Shown here: piece after piece, positions 24,273 through 32,685 of the stretch | Layout of the letters: each line of letters begins with the position of its first letter | Position numbering within the stretch: the first letter of the stretch is position 1 | Assembly: GCA_943369755.1 (NCBI GenBank) | Contig: CALROG020000003.1 | Coordinates: 96,435 to 160,434, forward strand | DNA from: CALROG01 sp943369755 | GTDB lineage: Bacteria; Pseudomonadota; Gammaproteobacteria; Burkholderiales; Burkholderiaceae_C | DNA: 64,000 nucleotides | Direction: 5' to 3' | The notes under the pieces: model-generated | What the model saw: only the letters and a program-made list of their open reading frames with translations | Told to the model about the DNA's origin: nothing | Database searches by the model: none | Translations under genes and position numbers: made by a program

Positions 24273-26153
24273 ATGAATCGTTATCCGGTCTGGAAGTACG
24301 CGATCATCGCTTTCGCGTTGCTGATAGGGGCTATTTACACGCTCCCAAATTTCTTTGGCGAATCGCCCGCCGTGCAGGTGTCTTCAGCTAAGTCCATGAT
24401 CAAGGTGGACAGCACAACGCTGGCGCGGGTCGAAGAAGCACTCAAGGCGGCTGGCATCACCGCCAACAGCGTCAGCCTGGACGGCAGCTCGGTTCGGGCG
24501 CGGTTTGAATCGACGGAAATCCAGCTCAAAGCCAAGGACGCGATCCAGAAAGCGCTGGTGCCCAACCCGGGCGACCCCGGCTACGTGGTGGCGCTCAACC
24601 TGCTTTCACGCTCACCCAAGTGGTTGTCGGCACTGCACGCGGCACCCATGTACCTGGGGCTGGACCTTCGCGGTGGCGTGCACTTCATGTTGCAGGTCGA
24701 CATGCAGGCTGCACTGACCAAGAAGGCGGATGCCAACGCCGGCGACATCCGGTTTGCGCTGCGCGAAAAGAATGTGCGCCATGCCGGTATCAGCCGCAAT
24801 GGCCAGGCGGTGGAAATCCGCTTGCGCGACGCCCAGTCGCTGGACGCTGCCAAGCGCCTCATCGCCGAGCAGTTTTCCGACCTGCAGACCACCGAGGTCA
24901 CTGAAGGGGTGGAGTACAAACTGTCGGCGAACCTCAAGCCTGAAGCCGCGCGGCGGGTTCAGGAGCAGGCGCTAAAGCAGAACATGGTGACGCTGCACAA
25001 CCGGATCAACGAACTGGGCGTGGCCGAGCCGGTGATCCAGCAGCAGGGCCTGGACCGTATCGTGGTGCAGTTGCCGGGTGTACAAGACACGGCCAAGGCC
25101 AAAGACATTCTTGGCCGCACCGCAACGCTGGAAATGCGCCTGGTCGACGAAAGCGCAGAGGCACGCTCTGCCGAGCTGGGCACGGGAGCCGTTCCCTTTG
25201 GTTCCGAGCGTTATCTGGAGCGCGACGGGAGGGTGGTGATCGTGAAGAAGCAGGTCATCCTGACGGGTGAAAGCCTCTCCGATGCCCAGCCCGGCTTTGA
25301 TTCGCAGTCGCAGCAGCCCAAGGTGGACTTGACTGTTGACGCCAAGGGTGGGCGCATCATGCGTGACACCAGCCGCGAAAACATCAAGAAACGCATGGCG
25401 ATTCTGCTGTTCGAAAAAGGCCGTGGCGAGGTTCTGACCGCGCCGGTGATTCAGAGCGAACTTGGCAACCGGTTCCAGATCTCGGGCTCGATGACGGTCA
25501 TTGAAGCCAGTGACCTGGCCTTGTTGCTGCGCGCTGGTTCGCTGGCCGCACCGATGGAGATCGTCGAAGAGCGCACCATTGGCCCGAGCCTGGGTGCCGA
25601 GAACATCGCCAAAGGCTTCAACAGCGTGATCTGGGGCTTTGCCGTGATTGTGGCTTTCATGGCCATTTACTACATGCTGTTCGGTTTGATTTCAGGCATC
25701 GCGCTGGCGGTGAACCTGCTGCTGCTGGTGGCGATTCTTTCGATGTTGCAGGCCACGCTGACACTGCCCGGCATGGCGGCGATGGCACTGGCGCTGGGCA
25801 TGGCGATTGACTCCAACGTGCTGATCAATGAGCGGGTGCGGGAAGAGCTGCGTAACGGCGCAGCACCGCAGGCGGCAATTCATGCCGGCTACGACCGTGC
25901 CTGGGCCACAATTCTGGACTCCAACATCACGACGCTGATTGCCGGTGTTGCTTTGCTGGCTTTCGGTTCGGGCCCGGTGCGCGGGTTTGCAGTGGTGCAT
26001 TGCATCGGTATCGTTACCTCAATGTTTTCTGCCGTGTTCTTTTCGCGCGGTCTGGTCAACTTCTGGTACGGCCGCCAAAAGAAACTCAAAAGCGTGTCCA
26101 TCGGTACCGTTTGGCGCCCCGCGCCGGCTGGCGCTGCAACCAAGGCCGATTAA
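24273..26153 (+). CDS. secD: Protein translocase subunit SecD
   Basis: The 626-residue protein has TM1 at the N-terminus (WKYAIIAFALLIGAIYTLPNFF), the large periplasmic P1 head domain (LGLDLRGGVHFMLQVD) and a C-terminal five-helix RND-like module (GFAVIVAFMAIYYMLFGLISG, MALALGMAIDSNVLINERVREE, ILDSNITTLIAGVALL) with the conserved Asp and Arg residues. SecDF uses the proton gradient to pull proteins out on the periplasmic side. Length is close to the usual 615. secF follows after 17 bp. Confidence 0.97.
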   Translation: MNRYPVWKYAIIAFALLIGAIYTLPNFFGESPAVQVSSAKSMIKVDSTTLARVEEALKAAGITANSVSLDGSSVRARFESTEIQLKAKDAIQKALVPNPGDPGYVVALNLLSRSPKWLSALHAAPMYLGLDLRGGVHFMLQVDMQAALTKKADANAGDIRFALREKNVRHAGISRNGQAVEIRLRDAQSLDAAKRLIAEQFSDLQTTEVTEGVEYKLSANLKPEAARRVQEQALKQNMVTLHNRINELGVAEPVIQQQGLDRIVVQLPGVQDTAKAKDILGRTATLEMRLVDESAEARSAELGTGAVPFGSERYLERDGRVVIVKKQVILTGESLSDAQPGFDSQSQQPKVDLTVDAKGGRIMRDTSRENIKKRMAILLFEKGRGEVLTAPVIQSELGNRFQISGSMTVIEASDLALLLRAGSLAAPMEIVEERTIGPSLGAENIAKGFNSVIWGFAVIVAFMAIYYMLFGLISGIALAVNLLLLVAILSMLQATLTLPGMAAMALALGMAIDSNVLINERVREELRNGAAPQAAIHAGYDRAWATILDSNITTLIAGVALLAFGSGPVRGFAVVHCIGIVTSMFSAVFFSRGLVNFWYGRQKKLKSVSIGTVWRPAPAGAATKAD

Positions 26154-26170
26154 GGCAAAAAGCCAAGCAT

Positions 26171-27124
26171 ATGGAATTCTTCAAGATACACCGAGACATC
26201 CCATTCATGAAGAATGCGTTGGTCTTCAACCTGATCTCGTTTCTGACTTTTGCGGCGGCCGTGTTCTTTCTGTTCTCCCGCGGCTTGCATCTGTCGGTGG
26301 AGTTCACCGGCGGCACGGTCATGGAGGTCAGCTACTCTCAACCCGCCGAGGTTGAGAAAGTGCGGGGCACCGTGGCCAGTCTCGGATTCACCGATGTGCT
26401 GGTGCAGAACTTCGGCACCGCGAGCGACGTCATGATCCGCTTGCCGGCCCAGAAGGGCGTGAGCTCAGCACAGCAAAGTGACAAGGTGATGGCCGCGCTC
26501 AAGGCCGCTGACCCGGCGGTTTCGCTGCGGCGTACCGAATTCGTCGGCCCCCAGGTGGGTGAAGAACTGGCCACCGACGGCCTCAAGGCGCTGGGCATGG
26601 TGGTGGTCGGCATCATGATTTACCTGGCGTTTCGCTTCGAGTGGAAATACGCCGTGGCGGCGATCATCGCCAACTTGCACGATGTGATCATCATTCTGGG
26701 CTTCTTCGCATTCTTCCAGTGGGAGTTTTCGCTGGCCGTACTGGCGGCCGTGCTGGCGGTGTTGGGCTACTCGGTGAACGAGTCCGTGGTTATTTTCGAC
26801 CGGATTCGTGAAAACTTCCGCCGTTATCGCAAGATGAACACGGTGGAAATCATTGACAACGCAATCACTTCGACCATCAGCCGTACCATCATCACCCACG
26901 GTTCTACACAGATCATGGTGTTATCAATGTTGTTGTTTGGCGGCCCGACCCTGTTTTACTTTGCGCTTGCCCTGACCATCGGCATTCTCTTCGGCATCTA
27001 CTCATCGGTGTTTGTTGCGGCAGCCATTGCGATGTGGCTGGGCATCAAGCGGGAGGACCTGATGAAGGCCCCGCCGCGCAAGGAAGGCGACCCGAACGAC
27101 CCTAATGCGGGTGCTGCGGTCTGA
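26171..27124 (+). CDS. secF: Protein translocase subunit SecF
   Basis: From ATG 26171 (MEFFKIHRDIPFMKN) the protein is 317 residues, the normal SecF size. It shows TM1 (LISFLTFAAAVFFLFSRGL), the periplasmic VEFTGGTVMEV segment, and the C-terminal helices with VLGYSVNESVVIFDRIRENF and TSTISRTIITHGSTQ, the conserved proton-relay region. An open frame extends upstream into secD but the family start is clear. It partners SecD in the same operon. Confidence 0.97.
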   Translation: MEFFKIHRDIPFMKNALVFNLISFLTFAAAVFFLFSRGLHLSVEFTGGTVMEVSYSQPAEVEKVRGTVASLGFTDVLVQNFGTASDVMIRLPAQKGVSSAQQSDKVMAALKAADPAVSLRRTEFVGPQVGEELATDGLKALGMVVVGIMIYLAFRFEWKYAVAAIIANLHDVIIILGFFAFFQWEFSLAVLAAVLAVLGYSVNESVVIFDRIRENFRRYRKMNTVEIIDNAITSTISRTIITHGSTQIMVLSMLLFGGPTLFYFALALTIGILFGIYSSVFVAAAIAMWLGIKREDLMKAPPRKEGDPNDPNAGAAV

Positions 27125-27132
27125 AGGGCTCG

Positions 27133-29787
27133 ATGGCTGACAACCCGTCATCACTTGCTGCCTCGGCGCTTGCACGTCAGGCGCGTGAGCATTTCGTTGC
27201 CCAGGCGGAAACCGTCATGGGTGCGATGTCGGACGCGATCTATGCCCGCCTGATCGAGCTGGTCGACCAGAGCGCCAGCACCAAGGAAATGCAGGATCGC
27301 CGTGACGCGATGCTGGAATTTGACCGGCAGCGCAAGGGCTGGGTGGAGGCCACGCCCAAAGCCTGGCGCCGTGCACTGATTCCGCCGACTGCCACCACCC
27401 GGGTCCGGCTTGAGGCCTCCAACCTTGAGCTGATCGGCGACGAGGTGGTGGAGAAGAAAATCATTTCTTCACGGCTGGCGCTGTCGGTGCTGGACAAAGT
27501 CACCTGGGAGCTCAACGACCTGCGCCTTCGGATTCAGCACCTGGAAGGCGGCGATGACCTCTCTTCGTTCGACGTACTGCGCCCCGAAGTGATTGCACAG
27601 CTGATGGTGGAGCAATGGATTACAGCGGGTCTGCCGCGCGAAACCTGGAGTTTGGTTCAGGACGTCATCCAGCAACACCTGGTGGAGCGCCTGATCGAGG
27701 CCTACCGCCTGACCAATGAGTACCTGGTCAGCAACGGTGTCTTGCCAGAAATCAATTTGTCAGCGCGGGTGCGTCGTGCCGCGGTTTCAAACACCGCAGC
27801 GCGTCGCCCAGGCGGCGCTGCGCCGGAGCAAAACGACGCAGCGAACCCGTCCGGGCAAAGTGGCGACACCGGTGGCTACGCTGGCACCGCGGGCGGCAAT
27901 AGCAGTTATGGCGGGGGCCGCGGCGGTAGCGGTAGCGGCGGTCAAGGTGGCGGTGGCGGTGGTCAGGGTGGCGGCTCAGGCGGCTACGGCGGGGCCGACC
28001 AGGGCAATGGATTTTCCGGCTCCGGTGCCGGCGGTGGCTATGCCCAGGGCGGCCACGGCGGTACAAGTCAAGGCGGCCCGCGCGGTGCGGGCTACGGCGG
28101 TGCCGGTGGTCAGGGGGGGCAAGGCGGTAGTGGAGGCTTTGCCGGCGGCGGCCAAGGCGGTGGCTACCAGGGTGGCTCTGCCAGCGCCGCGTCGGGCCAG
28201 GCCGGTGCAGCCTACGACGGCGGGCACTCGGTGGCCGGCAGCTATGGCCGTGGTGGCGCTGCTGAAGAGACGCGAATGCTTACCGGCACCACACCGCTGG
28301 CGCGCGCGCGGATGCGTGCCACGGGTGTGATTGGCCAGCTCAAGCGGATGCTGACCGACCGGGTGGTGGGCTATGACACCTCGCATGTGACGCGGCCTTC
28401 ACCAGCACTGGCCGAAGCGCTTTCGCAGCAAGGCGCTACCCAGACCGCCGAAGGCACCGCGCACGAGGCAATGGTTTTTGATGACGCAGGCGTAGAGCAG
28501 GTTGCCACCGCGCTTCGCCAGAAGACTGGCGAGCTCAAAAAGAAGGCCGCGACCTCTGGCGAAAAGGCGACTATCGAGATCGTCGCCCTGATGTTCCAGA
28601 GCATCCTGGCTGAAGACCGCATTCCCCCGTCAGTGCGGGTCTGGTTTGCGCGGCTGCAAATGCCGGTGTTGCGTGTCGCGCTGTCGGAGCCTGAATTTTT
28701 TGGCACGCTTCAGCACCCGGCCCGACAACTGATTGACCGCATGGGTTCTTGCGTGATGGGCTTTGATACCAGCGCAATCGGTGGCGGTGCCCTGGAATCC
28801 GAGATCAAACGGGTGGTCCAGGTGATTGAGCAGTATCCGGAGACCGGGCGCCGTGTGTTTCAGCTGGTGTATGACGAGTTTCAGAAGTTTCTGTCGAAAT
28901 TCCTCACGGAAAAAGGCTCTACACAGCGTCTGGTCAGCGTAGCGCAGCAAGTTGAGCAGAAAGAAACCATGTCGGTGCAGTACACCATCGAGATGCGCAA
29001 CATGCTCAACGACATGCCGGTGCGCGACGAGATTCGCAGCTTTCTGTTCAAAGTCTGGGCCGATGTGCTGGCAGTGGCTGCGGTAAAAAACGGACCGCAG
29101 CACGAAGACACCATCACGCTCAAAAAGTGTGCCTCGGATCTGGTCTGGGCCGCCAGTGCCAAGCCCAACCGCAACGACCGCGCCCGTGTCATCCAGGACC
29201 TGCCCAAGTTGCTGCAGCGTCTGCGCCAGGGCATGACCCTGATGGGCTTGCAAGGCTCGGCGCAGGAAGCCCACATCAAAATTATCGGCGACACCCTGGC
29301 AGACGCCTTTCAGTCCAAGACCGAGGCGATCCCGCAGGCGCGCATTGACGCCATGGCCAAACGCCTTGCCAACCTGGAAGACTTTGTGAGCGAGGACTCG
29401 GCGACGGACCTGCCGCTGGACGCCGAGAGCATCGAGCTCATGCTGGGCATTGACGCGTCCATGATCGAGGTGGTGGCGGATGGGGGCTCCAAGCCCAGCG
29501 CCGGGATGCTGGCCTGGGCCCAGGAACTGCTGCCCGGCAACTGGTTCACGCTGGACCACAACGGCAAGACCGTGCAGGTCCAGTACGCCTGGTGCAGTGA
29601 CCGAAAGCAGTTGCATCTGTTTGCTTCCACCGACGGGCGCAGTTACCTGATTCAGGCGCGCCGTCTTGCGTCCTATCTGCAGGCTGGCCTGTTGGTGCCT
29701 GCCGAGGAAGAAGCACTCACGGTGCGCGCGACCCGTGACGCACTGGCCAAGCTGGACGCCAACCCCGAGCGCTTGCTTCAGGCCTGA
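27133..29787 (+). CDS. DUF1631-family protein with large glycine-rich insert
   Basis: The 884-residue cytoplasmic protein matches DUF1631, a family of unknown function common in beta- and gamma-proteobacteria. The N-terminal part (about 1-220) is helical (SALARQAREHFVAQAETVM; KVTWELNDLRLRIQHLEGG), then comes a Gly-rich tract (about 226-376), then the conserved C-terminal helical body (TGELKKKAATSGEKATIEIV; QKFLSKFLTEKGSTQRLVSV) and a PilZ-like end (LLPGNWFTLDHNGKTVQVQY, LHLFASTDGRSYLIQARRLA). That end suggests possible nucleotide or c-di-GMP sensing, which is inference. It starts 8 bp after secF and ends at a strong terminator, so it may be cotranscribed with yajC-secDF. Confidence 0.85.
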   Translation: MADNPSSLAASALARQAREHFVAQAETVMGAMSDAIYARLIELVDQSASTKEMQDRRDAMLEFDRQRKGWVEATPKAWRRALIPPTATTRVRLEASNLELIGDEVVEKKIISSRLALSVLDKVTWELNDLRLRIQHLEGGDDLSSFDVLRPEVIAQLMVEQWITAGLPRETWSLVQDVIQQHLVERLIEAYRLTNEYLVSNGVLPEINLSARVRRAAVSNTAARRPGGAAPEQNDAANPSGQSGDTGGYAGTAGGNSSYGGGRGGSGSGGQGGGGGGQGGGSGGYGGADQGNGFSGSGAGGGYAQGGHGGTSQGGPRGAGYGGAGGQGGQGGSGGFAGGGQGGGYQGGSASAASGQAGAAYDGGHSVAGSYGRGGAAEETRMLTGTTPLARARMRATGVIGQLKRMLTDRVVGYDTSHVTRPSPALAEALSQQGATQTAEGTAHEAMVFDDAGVEQVATALRQKTGELKKKAATSGEKATIEIVALMFQSILAEDRIPPSVRVWFARLQMPVLRVALSEPEFFGTLQHPARQLIDRMGSCVMGFDTSAIGGGALESEIKRVVQVIEQYPETGRRVFQLVYDEFQKFLSKFLTEKGSTQRLVSVAQQVEQKETMSVQYTIEMRNMLNDMPVRDEIRSFLFKVWADVLAVAAVKNGPQHEDTITLKKCASDLVWAASAKPNRNDRARVIQDLPKLLQRLRQGMTLMGLQGSAQEAHIKIIGDTLADAFQSKTEAIPQARIDAMAKRLANLEDFVSEDSATDLPLDAESIELMLGIDASMIEVVADGGSKPSAGMLAWAQELLPGNWFTLDHNGKTVQVQYAWCSDRKQLHLFASTDGRSYLIQARRLASYLQAGLLVPAEEEALTVRATRDALAKLDANPERLLQA
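27808..28260 (+). repeat. Glycine-rich low-complexity coding tract
   Basis: About 150 codons are dominated by Gly with Ser, Gln, Tyr and Ala in loose GGYGG, GGQGG and GSGG units. The DNA is GGC/GGT-rich and imperfectly repetitive. It is an in-frame insert between conserved parts of the DUF1631 protein and should be intrinsically disordered. Confidence 0.9.
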
Positions 29788-29812
29788 AAAGGCCTGCCGA
29801 CTGCGGCCTTTT
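29787..29812 (+). terminator. Rho-independent terminator of the secDF-DUF1631 operon
   Basis: AAAAGGCC, a 10-base loop and GGCCTTTT begin at the last base of the DUF1631 stop codon. A short T-run follows the stem on the plus strand. Confidence 0.75.
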
Positions 29813-29813
29813 C

Positions 29814-29835
29814 AGCTTGCCCCGCAGGGCAAGCT
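29814..29835. terminator. Second hairpin between convergent genes
   Basis: AGCTTGCCC, loop CGCA and GGGCAAGCT form a perfect 9 bp stem between the plus terminator and the stop of the minus-strand lipoprotein gene. It lacks a T-run on either side, so it may reinforce the neighbouring terminator rather than act alone. Confidence 0.45.
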
Positions 29836-29839
29836 TGCC

Positions 29840-30844
29840 TTATTGCAAGGTGATCGTTGTGGCTCCTGCTGCGCAGGTCGCTGAGTAGCTGTACTGCAGG
29901 TTGGCTGCGCCGGCCAGGCCGCCCTGGCCCGACAAAGCCTGGCTCAGGCTCGCGTTGCCTGCGCTGCACGAGCCTGTGGCGATGCCCGCCACGCAAAAAT
30001 TGAGGTTCACCGGTACCGCGATACCGGCCGCCGCAATCGTGCCCGTCACCCCTATGCCGCAGCTGCCGGTGCCACCACCAGTGCCGGTGCCGGCCACGGT
30101 GAGCCCCGAGCCGTCGAAGTTGAAGCTAACGTTGGAAGTGGGGTTCGCCACCCGGTAGGCGGAGTTGTAAAGCGACGTGAGCGCAGTCCACTGTGCGGCG
30201 CTGTAGGCTGTGGTCGTGAAGTTTTGCAGTGTCACGTTGTTGGTGGCGAGGTATTGCGACAGGCCCCGCAGCACCTGGCCGTAGGTGTTGAGCGATCCGC
30301 TGACCACCGGAAGCGTGTTCAGGTTGGTCAGCTGGAACTGGCTGGCCAGGCTGGTAGCGCGGGTATTGAATGCGCTGGCGGTGATGCCGGTAGTCGCCGT
30401 CCCGAAGGCAAAGGTGTAGGCCAGAGTGGTCAGTGGCGTGACATAACCTTCCACTGTGGCCCCGTTGAGGGTCAGCACGTTGCGCAGCGGGGTCGCCAGT
30501 GCCGTGCTGAGGTTGGTGGCTTCGTCAATATAGGTGCCGCCGGTGATTTCAACCACGACGTCGCCGCTGACCGCCGGCACACTGATGCTGTAGGCGCCGG
30601 AGGCGCTGGTGCTGCCGGTTGCCAGCGTCGCGCCGCTGGCGTTCTTGACAGTAACGGTCGCGTTGGCCACTGGGCCCTTCACGGCGGCACCCGCTACCAC
30701 GGTGGCGGCGGTGGGCGCAGGTGCGGGTGCGGGGCTCGGTGCTGCGGCTGTGCTGTCGCCGTCGCTGCCACCGCAGGCCGACAGACCCATGGTGGCTACA
30801 CAGGAAAAAAGTACCAGCAGGCGTTGGCGAGGGAAAGGCGTCAT
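29840..30844 (-). CDS. Lipoprotein with carboxypeptidase-regulatory-like domain, unknown function
   Basis: From ATG 30844 (MTPFPRQRLLVLF) the 334-residue product has a lipoprotein signal (ATMGLSACGGSDGD), an Ala/Pro spacer, then a beta-sandwich domain of the surface-protein type (VKGPVANATVTVKNASGATL, ASGAYSISVP). A mixed Thr/Ala/Asn-rich region follows, and the end carries Cys pairs (GSCGIGVTG, CVAGIATGSCSAG, SATCAAG). I do not recognise a specific function; outer-membrane or surface location is inferred. It is monocistronic and convergent with DUF1631. Confidence 0.75.
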   Translation of the reverse strand: MTPFPRQRLLVLFSCVATMGLSACGGSDGDSTAAAPSPAPAPAPTAATVVAGAAVKGPVANATVTVKNASGATLATGSTSASGAYSISVPAVSGDVVVEITGGTYIDEATNLSTALATPLRNVLTLNGATVEGYVTPLTTLAYTFAFGTATTGITASAFNTRATSLASQFQLTNLNTLPVVSGSLNTYGQVLRGLSQYLATNNVTLQNFTTTAYSAAQWTALTSLYNSAYRVANPTSNVSFNFDGSGLTVAGTGTGGGTGSCGIGVTGTIAAAGIAVPVNLNFCVAGIATGSCSAGNASLSQALSGQGGLAGAANLQYSYSATCAAGATTITLQ

Positions 30845-30966
30845 TTGAGGCTCCAAAGTACAGTCAATACAACTGGATTCGAGGGTAGTCAAATTGGCGC
30901 TTGCTTCCTATCCCGCATTTGAGGGGGGGGTGTGCCAATGCCTGGCCACGGCGTGCAGCCGTGGGC

Positions 30967-31452
30967 TCAATGCGCGATGCGCTGTTCTACATCGTCGCAG
31001 AGTTCGTCAAGTACCAAAGCGTCGGGCTCTTCGCCGAAGCTCCAGTAGACCATCAACACAATTATCTTCAGGTCGTCCAGGGAAATCGGATCGCCCGGCG
31101 CGGCCATGGCCCGGTCGATCACGATTTCGCGCATTGCGGGCGGAAGCACCCCGGCTGACTCAAGAAAAGTGACGAAGCTCAGGGCCTCGGCACCCAGGTG
31201 ATCCTGCTCGGCAATTGAGTACACCCGCATGCTGTGCGCCGACTGGGTTGGTGCGGGAGCCTGGTTGGGGGGCTCTTCTACGCGCTGGGTACTGCGGGCT
31301 GCGAGGTTCAGGCCGTCCAGCCAAACCAGCGCCTCGCGGATTTCATCCGCTTCAAAGCCGACGGCGCTCAGTTTGCGGCCCAACTGCTGCGGCTCGGGGC
31401 AGGCGTCGCCTCGCCAGTAGTTTTCGTAGACGAAGACGAGCACTTCAAACAT
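30967..31452 (-). CDS. smg: Smg family protein (DUF494)
   Basis: The 161-residue protein matches Smg: MFEVLVFVYENYWRGDA, QLGRKLSAVGFEADEIREAL and the C-terminal LDDLKIIVLMVYWSFGEEPDALVLDEL. Its role is unclear; the family is nearly always found with dprA and def/fmt, as here. It lies 66 bp downstream of dprA on the same strand. Confidence 0.93.
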   Translation of the reverse strand: MFEVLVFVYENYWRGDACPEPQQLGRKLSAVGFEADEIREALVWLDGLNLAARSTQRVEEPPNQAPAPTQSAHSMRVYSIAEQDHLGAEALSFVTFLESAGVLPPAMREIVIDRAMAAPGDPISLDDLKIIVLMVYWSFGEEPDALVLDELCDDVEQRIAH

Positions 31453-31518
31453 GGGCTCAATCTAGCACAGAAAAACGACGCACAGTGCAAGCCCGCCCGG
31501 TGTAGCGGGTCAGGACTG

Positions 31519-32658
31519 TCAGGCACTGCGGGTGCGCTGGAACAGGCCACCAGGCAGCCGGGCTACCTGGCCGTCCAGCTCCAGCTCAAGCAGCCAGGCC
31601 TGCAAGGTGGCGGCGTCGGTGCCGGTGCGGGCGATCAGGGCATCCAGGCTCACCGGGTCGAAGCCGAGCACCTTGAGCACGCCGGAATGCAGGTCATTTT
31701 GGCTCGTAGCCCGCTGCGAATCTGCGGGAGCCGCTATAGAATTAATAGCAGAATCAAGCTTCAACTCCTCCAGTACATCCTGCGCGCACTCGACCAGCTT
31801 GGCCCCCTGGCGGATCAGCGCATGGCAGCCCCGCGACTGGGTGGAATGGATGCTGCCGGGAATCGCAAACACTTCCTTGCCTTGTTCTACGGCCATGCGT
31901 GCCGTGATCAGGGAGCCAGACTGCAGCGCTGCCTCTACCACCAGCGTGCCACGGCTCAAGCCCGCGATCAGCCGGTTGCGCTTGGGAAAATTGCCTGCCA
32001 GTGGTGGGGTGCCGATCGGGTATTCGCTGATCATCAACCCCTGGCGGCAGATCGAATGGGCCAGCGCCAGGTGGCGCTTGGGGTACACGCGGTCCAGCCC
32101 GGTACCAACCACTGCAATCGTCGCCAACTGGCCGGGCGCAGCGCCTTCAAGTGCGCCACGGTGGGCGGCACCGTCCACGCCAAGGGCCAGGCCCGACACG
32201 ATGCTAAGCCCGGCGCTGCTGAGCGCGCGGGCGAACTGCTGTGCGTTTCCCTCACCCTGGGGTGTCGGATTGCGGCTGCCCACAATGGCAACACTGCGTG
32301 CCAGAGCGTCCGGCGTGAGTTCTGCCCCCAGCAGGTAAAGCACCAGTGGGGGGTCTTCGATGGTCAGCAGTGCGCCGGGGTATTCGGCGTCACCGAGCGC
32401 CACCACCCGGCGCTGGCCAGCGTCATCCTGCGCGTCAAGCCAGTCGGTTGTGGCCGCCAGCAGATCAGCCAGCCCGGCCGGCTCTTTGCGCAACGCACTG
32501 GCCTGGCCGGGAGTGACCACCTGCTGTAGCGCTGTCGCCGACTGGCCAAAGATTGCCTGCGGCAGCCCGAAGGCGGCCAGCAGTTTGCGGGCTGTCTCGT
32601 TACCCACACCTTCAGACAAGGTCAGCCGCAGCCAGGCGGCAAGGTCTTCGCGCTGCAC
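31519..32658 (-). CDS. dprA: DNA-processing protein DprA
   Basis: DprA protects incoming single-stranded DNA and loads RecA during natural transformation. The 379-residue protein has a SAM/HhH-like N-terminus (TLSEGVGNETARKLLAAFG), a Rossmann-like core (VAIVGSRNPTPQG, SGLALGVDGAAHRGAL, GNFPKRNRLIAGLSRG, GSLITARMAVEQGKEVFA) and a C-terminal winged-helix domain (SLDALIARTGTDAATLQAWL). A dispersed repeat is translated in frame as roughly DSAINSIAAPADSQRATSQN in the linker between core and winged helix, so all conserved motifs are intact. It lies between the LysM gene and smg. Confidence 0.95.
   Translation of the reverse strand: MQREDLAAWLRLTLSEGVGNETARKLLAAFGLPQAIFGQSATALQQVVTPGQASALRKEPAGLADLLAATTDWLDAQDDAGQRRVVALGDAEYPGALLTIEDPPLVLYLLGAELTPDALARSVAIVGSRNPTPQGEGNAQQFARALSSAGLSIVSGLALGVDGAAHRGALEGAAPGQLATIAVVGTGLDRVYPKRHLALAHSICRQGLMISEYPIGTPPLAGNFPKRNRLIAGLSRGTLVVEAALQSGSLITARMAVEQGKEVFAIPGSIHSTQSRGCHALIRQGAKLVECAQDVLEELKLDSAINSIAAPADSQRATSQNDLHSGVLKVLGFDPVSLDALIARTGTDAATLQAWLLELELDGQVARLPGGLFQRTRSA
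31691..31750 (-). repeat. Dispersed repeat family A, copy 4 (inside dprA)
   Basis: Read on the minus strand: TGCTATTAATTCTATAGCGG, CTCCCGCAGATTC, GCGGGCTACGAGCC, AAAATGACC. It is in the sense orientation relative to dprA and falls in an interdomain linker. Confidence 0.85.
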
Positions 32659-32685
32659 AGGAAAAGAGCTCGGCTGAAGGCCCGA

